Part shown: piece by piece, positions 1 to 8,592 of the stretch | How positions within the stretch are numbered: position 1 is the stretch's first letter | Layout: every line of letters begins with the position of its first letter | NCBI GenBank assembly: GCA_964497585.1 | Contig: CAZCDS010000075.1 | Coordinates: 1 to 30,985 of the forward strand | Direction of reading: 5' to 3' | Origin: CAZCDS01 sp964497585 | GTDB lineage: Bacteria; Desulfobacterota; Desulfomonilia; Desulfomonilales; Desulfomonilaceae | DNA length: 30,985 bases | Made by a program: the position numbers and the translations under genes | The notes under the pieces: generated by a model | What the model saw: the letters and a program-made list of their open reading frames with translations, nothing else | Told to the model about the DNA's origin: nothing | Databases searched by the model: none

Positions 1-105
1 GATACACCACTTGAAAGAGCTGCCCTCCGATAGAATCGCTCAATTTAGGTTGCAATGAAGGCTGCGTGACCATAATCATCCGCTGGCCCCAAAGGATCTT
101 TGAGG

Positions 106-134
106 TTTACGTTGCGCGCGTATACCGTTATCCT
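106..134 (+). promoter_or_regulatory. possible sigma70-type promoter for the ankyrin gene at 215
   Basis: TTTACG (106-111) and TATCCT (129-134) are separated by 17 bases and each match four of six consensus positions. A second -10-like box, TATAGT, lies at 139-144 without a -35 at the right distance. The rest of 1-214 shows no gene that I can support. This is a weak call by eye. Confidence 0.25.
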
Positions 135-214
135 CTAGTATAGTAGCATGTATGCACGCCGACTCGGCGGACTATGCCACAGCAGCAAATCCTTATCGCC
201 ACAGGGAAGGGACC

Positions 215-1876
215 ATGAGAAGAAGAGTATTTCTTTCAACGCTACTGGTAGTCCTTCTTTCAACAGTATCGGTTTTGTCTGCACACTGCGAGGACCTCGA
301 CCGGAAACTCTTGCAGTCGTGCAAGTCCGGCGACCTGGTTGAGGTAGAGAACTTCGTTAAGAAAGGCGCCCGGGTCACCGCGAAAGACAGCTACGGATGG
401 ACACCTCTGATACTGGCCTCCAAAGAGGGACACACAGCAGTGGTGGAATATCTTCTCAAGCACGGAGCGGACCCTAACGTCCCCAATTCCTGGGGATGGT
501 TCCCGATAAGCTGGGCGGCTTTTCAGGGACACGCAGACGTGGTCAAGCTCCTGCTCAAGAACGGAGCGAACCCCGACGCCAAAACTGACCGAACCTGGAC
601 GCCCGAGACCCTTGCCAGGGAAACCAACCACAAGAAGGTCCTCAGCGCCCTTGGGAAGTCTCTGTCGCAACCGGTTCCGTCCCCAAGGACTGCCGTCGCC
701 AAGACAAAGCCGCATCCCGCACATGCCAAACGCATTCCGGCTGCGAAGGGCAAAGCTCTGAAGAGAAAAGCTTCACCCTCTGAGAAAGGAATGGCGATCA
801 GACCCGAGGCAACGAAGAAGACCGTCACAGAAAAGCCTCCGGAGAAAAAGAAGCCCGTGCCGGCCAAGAAGGGGGCTTCGGCCCAAAAAATGGAACCTGG
901 CAAGGCCAAACCCAAGAAACCCGGCCCCCCGACAAAGTCCGCGAAAGAAGACTTCCTGGCCCGAGCAACGAAGCGGGCTGTTCCGCCAAAGAAAGCAACC
1001 GCGCGAAAGGTAGGAGCGCAACCGGAAATGAGCAAGGCCGCCAAACCCGAGCTCAAGAAAGCAACGCAACCCTCCAGGGCCGAGGCTCCAAAAGAACCTA
1101 CCCGTCCCAGAATTGGGCCTCCTCCGAAAAAAGGCACGCTGTCAAAGGAATCGCTGGAGAAGAAGAAACCACGGGAGCGGAAAATCGCTACCGCACCCAA
1201 AGGAGGATCCGCTCACAAGGCCGTGCCTCCGAAGAACGCTTCCGGAATGACCAAGCCCGAGCCTATCGGCAAACCGAAACTCGTGGAGAAAGCTCGTCCC
1301 GGACATGAGGCCGTAGCCAAGAAGCCGTCTCAGAAGATGGCAAGGGGAAAACCTGCTCCCGAGCCGAAAGCGGCGGTTGGACGAAAGCCCGTGCAAGAGA
1401 CGGCTGTTGCCACGGGGACGAAACCGGTTCACCGGTTCCGGGATAAGAAGGGATACTTCTCGATTGTGCCTCCTGCAGGTTGGACGCGCAAGGACTTTCC
1501 TACGGAGAAGGAACGGTCGATGATTCTTTTCCACGAGCCGACGAATCGGAATGTATCAATCTCCGTGATCGCTTTGCCCAAGGCCAAGTCGAAGGGCGCT
1601 TTTTATAAGGAGGCCGAGAAAAAGGTGTCGCAGCTCAAGACCATGTTCCCCAAAGGAACGTTCAAGCTCCAGAAGAGCAAGCTCGCCGGCATGGATGCGC
1701 TCGTGATGGAGAATACTATCCCGGGTACCGTCAAGCAGGAGATCTGGCAGGTCCGAGGCGACAAGGCCGCGTACACCATAACCTACCTGACTAGCACGGA
1801 GCCCCAGTTTGAGGAGTTTCTCCCGCTGTACAAGAGTTTTCTGCAGAGTTTCAAGCCATTGCACGGAGGAAAGTAG
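215..1876 (+). CDS. secreted ankyrin-repeat protein with Lys/Pro/Ala-rich linker and PsbP/DUF1795-like C-terminal domain
   Basis: This is a 553-residue protein of unknown role. I chose the ATG at 215 because GGAAGGG lies just upstream and the protein then begins with a clear signal peptide (MRRRVFLSTLLVVLLSTVSV, cleavage near residue 25). Residues about 27-149 hold three to four ankyrin repeats with the usual TPLILAS and VVxLLLKxGAxP motifs. Residues about 150-405 are low-complexity and rich in Lys, Pro and Ala, probably disordered and very basic. Residues about 406-553 form a compact domain starting GYFSIVPPAGW, with a later KSFLQSFK helix; this layout recalls the PsbP/DUF1795 (DcrB-like) fold of exported proteins. 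Ankyrin repeats bind proteins, and the basic linker could contact cell-wall polymers, but both roles are inference. It is transcribed alone and converges with the next gene. Two further secreted ankyrin proteins lie at 18.8-22.4 kb. Confidence 0.85.
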   Translation: MRRRVFLSTLLVVLLSTVSVLSAHCEDLDRKLLQSCKSGDLVEVENFVKKGARVTAKDSYGWTPLILASKEGHTAVVEYLLKHGADPNVPNSWGWFPISWAAFQGHADVVKLLLKNGANPDAKTDRTWTPETLARETNHKKVLSALGKSLSQPVPSPRTAVAKTKPHPAHAKRIPAAKGKALKRKASPSEKGMAIRPEATKKTVTEKPPEKKKPVPAKKGASAQKMEPGKAKPKKPGPPTKSAKEDFLARATKRAVPPKKATARKVGAQPEMSKAAKPELKKATQPSRAEAPKEPTRPRIGPPPKKGTLSKESLEKKKPRERKIATAPKGGSAHKAVPPKNASGMTKPEPIGKPKLVEKARPGHEAVAKKPSQKMARGKPAPEPKAAVGRKPVQETAVATGTKPVHRFRDKKGYFSIVPPAGWTRKDFPTEKERSMILFHEPTNRNVSISVIALPKAKSKGAFYKEAEKKVSQLKTMFPKGTFKLQKSKLAGMDALVMENTIPGTVKQEIWQVRGDKAAYTITYLTSTEPQFEEFLPLYKSFLQSFKPLHGGK

Positions 1877-2040
1877 CCTCTCGACCTATCATTCCGGGGA
1901 ACCCCTCAACGGTTTCCGAGGTAGCCATCGGGATCAAGGATTCCGGATGTCTGTGGCACGAGGGCTTTCGCAAGGTGACGACGAGGACAGATCCACATCC
2001 GGGGAAAAACTGCCAGGCAGCAACGTTCAGTCAAACGCTA

Positions 2041-3060
2041 CTAATAACCAATCGGCCTCCAGGCTGGAAACCAGGGGCACGGAGCGGGGATCCTTATGGG
2101 AGCAGCTTTTCTGCTCACGGGGACTTTGGCCTTCGGTTCGATTCCTTCCTTGCCCGGCACTGGGCTCTTCTTCTTCATCTCAGCTGGTTCCGGGCCCATA
2201 GGAACCTTCGTCATCTTCAGGGCTGCAATCTCTCTTTTCAGTTTTGCGTTTTGCTTCATCAGCGCATCGATTTCGCGCTTCAGGCGGGCGTTCCCGTCCC
2301 TGAAACCCCGTGCTGCAGCTTCGAGTTTCTGGACTGTCCTGCGGAGCTGCGCCTCGGTCCTTCCCGGTGTGGCCATGCGGCTTTTGATCTCGGCAATCTG
2401 CTTTTGCAGCGCGGCGTTTCTCGACTTGAGTTGGGCAATCGTGCTACTGAGCTCTTCAGCAGGGGGGGCGGGCTGCTTCCCCTTCTTCTTCAGCAACTCG
2501 ATCTCTTTGGCAAGTGCTATGTTCCTTGCCTTGAGTTTTCCCACGGCGCTCTTCCCGTTCAGTCCCTCTTTCTTCAGCCGTGCAACCTGCCGGCCCAGTG
2601 CTTCGTTTTCTTTCCTCATGGTCGCGGCCTGTCTCGTCAGTGCCTGGTTTTTCTTTTTGACTTCCGCGCACGCGGCAACGGCCTGTTCATTTTGCTTTTT
2701 CAGATCTGCAACGTCTTTTTCCAGCTCCTGGTTCTTGCCTCTTAGAGTGGTCACTTCCTGATTAAGCGCGCCACTCTCTTTCTTGACTTGCGCGGTTTCT
2801 CTGCGGAGTTGCTCGTTCTCCCGTTTGAGGTCGCTGTTTTCCTCTTTGAGCAGGGCGGTCTCTTTGGCCAATTGGGCGCTCTTCTCCTGCAGCCTAGCGC
2901 TCAATTGTGCGAGGTCCTCAGTGAGTTTCTTTTTCTCTTCCTGAAGTATCTGATTTTGACGTTTGAGACCGTTGACAACCCTCTCCGATTCCCCACACCC
3001 GAAAGCGAACAAAACAAGGAGAGACAACGCAAGCAGAGCCACCCTGCTTAAAGATTGCAT
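2041..3060 (-). CDS. coiled-coil probable lipoprotein
   Basis: This 339-residue protein starts with a short hydrophobic signal (VALLALSLLVLFAF) followed by Gly-Cys at position 22, so it is probably a lipoprotein. The lipobox AFGC is not canonical because the -3 residue is Ala rather than Leu. Residues about 30-270 are an almost unbroken coiled coil rich in Lys, Glu, Gln and Leu; the tail is Pro- and Lys-rich. I chose the ATG at 3060 because GGGAGGGAGGAAGG lies just before it; an in-frame TTG at 3078 would add six residues. A strong promoter lies directly upstream (3097-3126). No enzyme domain is visible, so a structural or tethering role in the periplasm is only a guess. Proteins of this kind are often hit by myosin or SMC models through composition alone. 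Confidence 0.82.
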   Translation of the reverse strand: MQSLSRVALLALSLLVLFAFGCGESERVVNGLKRQNQILQEEKKKLTEDLAQLSARLQEKSAQLAKETALLKEENSDLKRENEQLRRETAQVKKESGALNQEVTTLRGKNQELEKDVADLKKQNEQAVAACAEVKKKNQALTRQAATMRKENEALGRQVARLKKEGLNGKSAVGKLKARNIALAKEIELLKKKGKQPAPPAEELSSTIAQLKSRNAALQKQIAEIKSRMATPGRTEAQLRRTVQKLEAAARGFRDGNARLKREIDALMKQNAKLKREIAALKMTKVPMGPEPAEMKKKSPVPGKEGIEPKAKVPVSRKAAPIRIPAPCPWFPAWRPIGY

Positions 3061-3096
3061 GACCTTCCTCCCTCCCAAACGGTAGGCCCGACTCTT

Positions 3097-3126
3097 TTCA
3101 TATCAGTTTTCTGCCTGCAATGTCAA
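3097..3126 (-). promoter_or_regulatory. sigma70-type promoter of the coiled-coil lipoprotein gene
   Basis: On the minus strand a perfect TTGACA (3121-3126) is followed after 18 bases by TATGAA (3097-3102). Transcription would begin near 3090, about 30 bases before the ATG at 3060, which leaves just room for the ribosome binding site. Confidence 0.6.
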
Positions 3127-3341
3127 TCAGATACAACAGGCTCCACTGAATAATGTGACTCCGCGGGCCGCGTGTGCCATGGGCTTTGGGAATGGAGCGC
3201 CTGAGCCTGTCGCAAGATCTATGTGGAGACAGCAGGTTAGCGTCCGTTTCTCAACGTGTCCACATCGGGGCAATGCCCCTCCGCCGTTTGATATTGAGAT
3301 CTCCCGCCAGACTACGAACATAGCAACCACGTGGGCGGGTG

Positions 3342-3785
3342 CTAGAATCTCCGAATTAGAACGACTCCCAGGATGAGCAGCACCACCCCTATCGCTCGCC
3401 ACGGGGTTGTCTCGCGGACTTCGTATCCCACGAGACCGTACTGATCGAGAACAACGCTCGCAAGCATCATCCCTGTGACGAGGCACGCGATCATGGTTGC
3501 GGCTCCGAGACGGGGAGCGGTGACGATGGTCACCACCACGATGAAAGCCCCGATACACCCTCCGGTCCACAGCCACCACGGGAGCTTGTACGCGGTCGAG
3601 AAAGACGGCCATGGGACACGGACCACCACGACGTATCCCAGCAGGGAAAGCGTGCCGACCGTGAAGGATATAAGGGCGGCTGTGGCAGGATCCTTTGTCC
3701 ACAGAGACAAACGGGAGTTCACACCAGCCTGAATCGGTGCACATGCGCCGGCTATTGCCACAAGAACGAGATAGAAGATCTCCAT
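3342..3785 (-). CDS. DMT-family membrane protein, YdcZ (DUF606) type
   Basis: This 147-residue integral membrane protein has about five hydrophobic segments and matches the YdcZ/DUF606 branch of the drug/metabolite transporter superfamily in length and in motifs: the N-terminal GACAPIQAGVNSRL, the central WxWTGGCIGAF, and the paired GAATMIACLVTGMM and DQYGLVG. I chose the ATG at 3785 because AAGGAG lies nine bases upstream; an in-frame GTG at 3830 would add 15 polar residues. Family members are half-size transporters thought to act as dimers, and the substrate is not predictable. It stands alone between same-strand neighbours with gaps of about 150-280 bases. Confidence 0.85.
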   Translation of the reverse strand: MEIFYLVLVAIAGACAPIQAGVNSRLSLWTKDPATAALISFTVGTLSLLGYVVVVRVPWPSFSTAYKLPWWLWTGGCIGAFIVVVTIVTAPRLGAATMIACLVTGMMLASVVLDQYGLVGYEVRETTPWRAIGVVLLILGVVLIRRF

Positions 3786-3938
3786 CAGTAGCTTCTCCTT
3801 AGACCCGCCGCTTGTGAGCCCGTCGAACACAGGTGATTCTTGTGACTATGAAGGCGCGACAAGGTCCCTTCCGGCCTAAACAAAGCCGATCAAGCTCGGC
3901 AACGCTCAGCTACGGGAAGTGCCTACCCCGAACTCCGC

Positions 3939-4955
3939 TCACCATTGCTTCATGACGATCAGAATCACCAACGCGGCAAGAATGATCACCCATAACCCTA
4001 TGGCGAAACTGGCAGACTGTTTGGCACGATCCGCTTCCCTCAAGTCAAAGGGGCGTATCCCCTGTACAAGGAAGGTGGTGACCCCTGCCAGATTCACGCA
4101 AACCAGATTCACCAGAAAGAGAAGCAACGCGCCCCCGGCCGCGTGGTAGTAACCCGAACCGAGAAGCAGCCCGAGGCTTACTACCGGAGGCAGGAGCGCG
4201 ACCGCGACCATCACGCCCACGAGGGCGCTGGGCACCCCGCTGGTAAAGGCCAGAGCCCCGGCAGCACCCGCGGCAAGGGCAATTGCCACATCACCCAGGG
4301 AGACAACGGTCCGGGACGCGAGTTCAGAAGATGTGGGGTCCGCGGTGAAAGCCGCCCCTACGAGCGTCGACAGCACGACAGCGAATGCGACACCGATCGT
4401 GATGGTCAGTAACGCCTTGCGCGCAAGCGCGCCGTCGCCCAGGGTTGTGGCAAACGCAAGTGACACGTTCGGTCCGAGCAGCGGGGCGATCACCATCGCG
4501 CCGATGATGATGGCCAGGTTGCTGCGCAAGACCCCCATGGCAGCCACAATGGAAGAGAGAAGAATCATGGCCACGTAGACTTTGGAGAGTTTCGCGGACC
4601 CCTCAATGCTCGTATAGAGTTCCTCGCGGCTTATGCGTTCCATTCGAGGTTGTGAATTGTTACTCTGTTCCCCGCCCGCGATATCAAGGGACTCCTCGGT
4701 TGACGAGTCAACCCTGGGCAGTGTGGCGGAGACCGGCAGAACGATCGTCCGGAATTCTTCCAGCGAGCCGTAATTCTTGTGAAAAAGGTCGAGCACTCGC
4801 TCGGCTTCTTCAGCTTCGAGAAGTACCCTCACCAGGACCTTGCCGTCATTAAGATCCTGGTACCAGATTCCCTGGTGATCGTAATCTTCCAGGTAACGAA
4901 AAACATGCTTCCCGATATCCTCGGAGACAATTAACTCTATGAGCCGAAGAGCCAT
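3939..4955 (-). CDS. TIGR00341/DUF389 family membrane protein
   Basis: This 338-residue protein has a cytoplasmic N-terminal domain (residues 1-80, starting MALRLIELIVSED) of the sort seen before DUF389, an acidic linker, and about six to seven transmembrane segments from residue about 125 onward. The signature NLAIIIGAMVIAPLLGPN at the second segment and ALLPPVVSLGLLLGSG further on are typical of the DUF389 (TIGR00341) family. Its function is unknown. I preferred the ATG at 4955 to the upstream in-frame start at 5132, because the upstream 59 residues are Arg- and Pro-rich and unlike the family. The gene diverges from the zinc-ribbon gene at 5204. Confidence 0.85.
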   Translation of the reverse strand: MALRLIELIVSEDIGKHVFRYLEDYDHQGIWYQDLNDGKVLVRVLLEAEEAERVLDLFHKNYGSLEEFRTIVLPVSATLPRVDSSTEESLDIAGGEQSNNSQPRMERISREELYTSIEGSAKLSKVYVAMILLSSIVAAMGVLRSNLAIIIGAMVIAPLLGPNVSLAFATTLGDGALARKALLTITIGVAFAVVLSTLVGAAFTADPTSSELASRTVVSLGDVAIALAAGAAGALAFTSGVPSALVGVMVAVALLPPVVSLGLLLGSGYYHAAGGALLLFLVNLVCVNLAGVTTFLVQGIRPFDLREADRAKQSASFAIGLWVIILAALVILIVMKQW

Positions 4956-5203
4956 TGACCGATCCCGCACTCCCGGACAAGGAGTTCCCTCATGAAAAGA
5001 GGTTCGGAGCATAGTGCCATGGGCGCAGTCATCCGGGAAAGTTTTTTTGTGAACGCGACTACGTGCGAGGCGTGGTTCATCCCTGGCAGGTCGATTGCGG
5101 GCTATGATAAAATAAATTTTTGGTGTAGGCACGCACGTATGGGGGAGACGGCGTAGGAAGGCAAGGGGACCTCTTGCTCACGTCCGATGGAGGAGCAGTC
5201 GAA

Positions 5204-6115
5204 ATGGCACACCCCAAGAAGAAGATAAGCGCTGCCCGCCTTGTGACCGACATTCGCGGCGGCGCCTCGGACCTGGAGTTGCTTGCGAAATACGAACTCT
5301 CTCCCAAGAGCCTCAAGGGCGCTTTCGCCAAGCTCGTCAAGGCCGGACTCATCGAGCAGTGGGAGATCGATGAAAGAGAGCAGACCGCTCATGCACCTGT
5401 TCCAGTCCCATGGACGTGCCCCGCGTGCGGCACGTTGCATGATCGAGAATACCAAGAATGCCCACACTGTGGGGTCGTCGCAGCTAAGTATGTTCCCAAA
5501 GAGGAGGATCAGGGGCCCACGTCGCCGTACGCTCGGCCCGCGCCGCGCCGCGGTTCACCGGAGGAGGGAGCCATCTTCGGTGGGTCCTCCGGCGTGAAAG
5601 TGCAACCCAGGCAGCGAACGATAGCGATCGTAGTTATTACCGTTCTGGGAGCCGTCTTGCTGGCCTTTGGGACTTCACTGCCTGTGCTGAAGCTTCCCGT
5701 TCTCGGTGGGGCCTCTCTCCTACAACTGGGAAAGTTCTCCCAGCAAGCCGAGCTGCTCGCTTACATCCTCGTCGCTGTCTCCGCCGCGTCCATCTTGCTG
5801 GCGCTGTTCAAGATGTATCGAGGGCTGTGGGTTGCCGGCCTCGGATCTCTCGGCCTTCTCGGATATGCGGTGTGGCACTTGAGCCGAAACGTCGCGAAGG
5901 CCCAGCAAGCGATCACCAAGCTGGGTGCGGCTTTGGATCAGACAACTGGGGCCCGGACGGATGCTCAAGCCCATGCAGAAGCCCTGAAGGGTCTGGCAGG
6001 TCAAGTGCAGGAAATGTTCAAGGTGGAACTTGGCTGGGGCTGGATCGTTCTCTTTTTGGGTGCCATTCTCCTTATCGCAGCCGCGTTCACAGGAACAAGA
6101 CGATCTTACGAATGA
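5204..6115 (+). CDS. winged-helix / zinc-ribbon / four-TM membrane protein of unknown function
   Basis: This is a 303-residue modular protein. Residues about 8-55 look like a small helix-turn-helix or winged-helix module (DIRGGASDLELLAKYELSPK then a second helix and AGLIEQW). Residues 72-89 form a zinc ribbon with two CxxC pairs (CPAC and CPHC) ten residues apart. After a Pro-rich linker come four hydrophobic segments, around AIVVITVLGAVLLAF, LAYILVAVSAASILLA, GLWVAGLGSLGLLGYAV and IVLFLGAILLIAAAF. GGAGGAG upstream supports the ATG at 5204. The N-terminal pair of modules resembles those seen in several Desulfobacterota membrane proteins. A DNA-binding or protein-binding role at the membrane is possible but unproven. 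Confidence 0.75.
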   Translation: MAHPKKKISAARLVTDIRGGASDLELLAKYELSPKSLKGAFAKLVKAGLIEQWEIDEREQTAHAPVPVPWTCPACGTLHDREYQECPHCGVVAAKYVPKEEDQGPTSPYARPAPRRGSPEEGAIFGGSSGVKVQPRQRTIAIVVITVLGAVLLAFGTSLPVLKLPVLGGASLLQLGKFSQQAELLAYILVAVSAASILLALFKMYRGLWVAGLGSLGLLGYAVWHLSRNVAKAQQAITKLGAALDQTTGARTDAQAHAEALKGLAGQVQEMFKVELGWGWIVLFLGAILLIAAAFTGTRRSYE

Positions 6116-6235
6116 TAGCGATGCCGAGCGCTTGACCTGAATCCTTCATAAGAATTGTCAGTGATTCGCAGACCCTGCCGCGGTGTTTCTTCAATAATAT
6201 CCTGTAGGCTCGCGGCTAGCGGCTTGCAGATACCC

Positions 6236-6265
6236 TTTACGAATAGCCTTCCCCTGTGTTATCCT
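6236..6265 (+). promoter_or_regulatory. possible sigma70-type promoter for the gene at 6318
   Basis: TTTACG (6236-6241) and TATCCT (6260-6265) are 18 bases apart, about 50 bases before the start codon at 6318. The same two hexamers occur ahead of the ankyrin gene at 215. Each hexamer matches four of six consensus positions. Confidence 0.3.
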
Positions 6266-6317
6266 ATTTTCAACAAGTTATCTCGATCGCATTCAACGTT
6301 TCCGGGGAGGGTTCGAA

Positions 6318-6899
6318 ATGTCGCGTAGCATGGTGGTTATGGCGTTGTTGGTCACCGTGGGTCTGACCTGTTTCCCGTGTCTCTCGGGCACAGCAAACGC
6401 CTGGACTTCAGGAAACGAAGTGGCTCTAGCCGGCCCAAATGCTCCGAGAGACGGTACTCGGACGCCAGGTGAGCCGGTGGCAGCTCGCGCAAGGATAATT
6501 GTGGTCGCCCAGGCACTGGAGCCTGCGAAGAAACCCAACGCAGCTCGCACTACCGAACCACGAAGCTTCCCGCGTCGCTATGGCCCCTCCCTGCGGACGT
6601 ACAAGGATCCGCAAACGGGAGCTATGATTACTGCTCGCCAGGCAACCCGGAAGCTCTGTCGAATGGAGAGAGCCGTCGAACGGGAGGCGGTCAGATACGC
6701 GCAGACCGCGATGTGGAACCCGACGCGTTACGACAGAGCCTACGTACGGTTCAAGGACTTCGAGAAATGGTATTACAGTGATCTCGCACCCGGCGGCCAA
6801 GCCCTCAGGTCCTGGGTCGCGAGACAGAGCATCTACTACGATTGCCGGGCAAGAAAGATCATCGACGACTCTGCATACGCGGATTCCGAAAGACAGTAA
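6318..6899 (+). CDS. secreted protein of unknown function
   Basis: This 193-residue protein has a signal peptide (residues 1 to about 28, ending SGTANA). The mature part is Arg-rich and Tyr-rich, with several short motifs such as YGPSLRTYKDP, DRAYVRFKDFEKWYY and YYDCRARKI. I do not recognise a family. GGGGAGGG seven bases upstream supports the ATG. The gene appears to be transcribed alone and converges with the MFS gene; the 233 bases between them hold nothing that I can identify. Confidence 0.7.
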   Translation: MSRSMVVMALLVTVGLTCFPCLSGTANAWTSGNEVALAGPNAPRDGTRTPGEPVAARARIIVVAQALEPAKKPNAARTTEPRSFPRRYGPSLRTYKDPQTGAMITARQATRKLCRMERAVEREAVRYAQTAMWNPTRYDRAYVRFKDFEKWYYSDLAPGGQALRSWVARQSIYYDCRARKIIDDSAYADSERQ

Positions 6900-7132
6900 A
6901 CGGAGGGGTCCGCACTTCAACGCGGGGCGATGGGGGTTCTTGCGAGCCAACAACGGTTGAGAGGGGGGCACGCGCTGGTCTGATCCCTGCCTTCATTCCG
7001 CGCCCGCTTCGCAAAGAACAGCAATACAGTGGGTTCCCATTACTGCTTCATACCATATATGGTGTTCGATGCGCTGAACCAGTGCACCGAACACGGCAAG
7101 CAGGATAACACTTCCGAGCGCGTCGGAATGCG

Positions 7133-8392
7133 TTAGCAGCCCCCACCAGAGGGCCCGGCCGTGAGTTGTCGTACAATCGGTCCCTTGTCTCCGCTCTCGT
7201 CAACAGCCCAGGTGACGAGGAGAATCATCGCGCACGCCACCCCGACGCCCGCGAAGTAGACCGCATTCAGCCCCAGTCCCGCCACAACGAGCCCCATGAG
7301 AACCGGAGCGAGAGTCTGACCGAGCCGAAGGATCATATTGTTCACCGACATGACCGCCGCACGGTAGCCTATGGGAGCCAGCCCACCAAGAATCGACATC
7401 CTGATCGGCGCATTCAACCCCAGCCCCGCGCCGAAGAGCGCTACCGGCACCACTGCGATGAGGACTTCCGACATAAAAGGTACAATGAGCATGGCCAGCA
7501 GATAGAGTGCGAACGCGGACCGTAATATCGTTGCCTTGACGCCCTCTCGGCCGGACAGACGCCCCACCTGGGAGGAAGCCAGGAAGGTGAAATAGGAAGC
7601 AGCGGATAAGATGAGACCGATCACGGCTGGGGAGGCGTTGAACCTGCTCTTGAACACGACAGGCAGATACGTGACGAAGGGACCGAAGAGGACGATCGAC
7701 GAGAGAAAGGTCAGCAGGAACAGCGCTAGAGCCCTCCTCGTCCGCACCGCTGAGAAGGTGGCGCTCACATACTCGCGGAAGTGCTCGCTCTGTTCCGGTT
7801 CCGGATTCTCCAGAGAGCGGTGGACCAGGATACCCAGAGGGATTGCCGGCAGGCAGAGCAGAAACGGATAACGCCACCCGACCGTACCGAGCAGGCCGCC
7901 GACTATGGGGAAGACCGCCGTCCCTATGCTCAGCGCCATCATGCTGTACCCCATGGCAGTTATCCGCTCCCGTTCGTCATAGAGATCGCTGATGATGGTC
8001 GGGCTGAGCACGCCCAGGGGAGCGACCCCTATTCCCTGAAGAAATCGGAAGATCAGCAGGGCATGAAAGTCATTGGCCAACGCGCAACCGGTCCCGAATA
8101 TTCCGAAGGTGAGCAGGGCTGCGACAAGGATTCTCCTTCGGCCCAGCCTGTCCGCGACGATGCCCACCACCGGGGCGACCACGATACCCGGCAGGGTGAA
8201 GAGAGAAATCACCAGCCCGATCGAACGTGCCGATACGTCCAACTCCTCCATCAGTTTCGGAAGGACCGGCGAGACACTCGATACTCCGAGCACGAGTACA
8301 AGCCAGACCCCGAACATGATCTGCAGGTTCCTGTGGAGATACAGTCTTCGCAAAGTCTCACCTGATCTTGACGCGGACCCGGCGTGTACCAA
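7133..8392 (-). CDS. major facilitator superfamily (MFS) transporter
   Basis: The encoded protein of up to 419 residues has 12 predicted transmembrane segments. The MFS motif A is clear between segments 2 and 3 (GIVADRLGRRRIL), and RFLQGIGVAPLGVLSPTII in segment 4 resembles the drug:H+ antiporter branch (DHA1). The substrate cannot be told; efflux of a small organic molecule is the usual role of that branch. The start is uncertain. The TTG at 8392 has no ribosome binding site, while a TTG at 8353 is preceded by AGGTGAG at a short distance and would give MRRLYLHRN as the N-terminus. It diverges from the ATC-hydrolase-like gene, with about 200 bases between them. Confidence 0.87.
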   Translation of the reverse strand: MVHAGSASRSGETLRRLYLHRNLQIMFGVWLVLVLGVSSVSPVLPKLMEELDVSARSIGLVISLFTLPGIVVAPVVGIVADRLGRRRILVAALLTFGIFGTGCALANDFHALLIFRFLQGIGVAPLGVLSPTIISDLYDERERITAMGYSMMALSIGTAVFPIVGGLLGTVGWRYPFLLCLPAIPLGILVHRSLENPEPEQSEHFREYVSATFSAVRTRRALALFLLTFLSSIVLFGPFVTYLPVVFKSRFNASPAVIGLILSAASYFTFLASSQVGRLSGREGVKATILRSAFALYLLAMLIVPFMSEVLIAVVPVALFGAGLGLNAPIRMSILGGLAPIGYRAAVMSVNNMILRLGQTLAPVLMGLVVAGLGLNAVYFAGVGVACAMILLVTWAVDESGDKGPIVRQLTAGPSGGGC

Positions 8393-8592
8393 TGACGGTC
8401 GTCAAGGTTCACCCGCGGATCTGCACGAATCCGTCGTCGATAGGGAAGAATACCACGACTCGCGCATGCTGCCACGGGCGATCGTGTAACAGTCTCTGAG
8501 CTACAACGATTTCTCTTGCTCCCGAACGCTCCGCTGGTATTGTGAATGGATATCCCGCTTCTTGCGGAAAATGATACTGACGAGGAGATCAC

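Noticed and set aside
523..1200. Minus-strand frame rich in Phe and Gly opposite the first ankyrin gene
   Set aside because: It mirrors the Lys/Pro/Ala linker codons and has no independent support.
1943..2002. CCGGATGT/ACATCCGG inverted repeat between the first two genes as a terminator
   Set aside because: The spacer is 44 bases and no T run follows on either strand.
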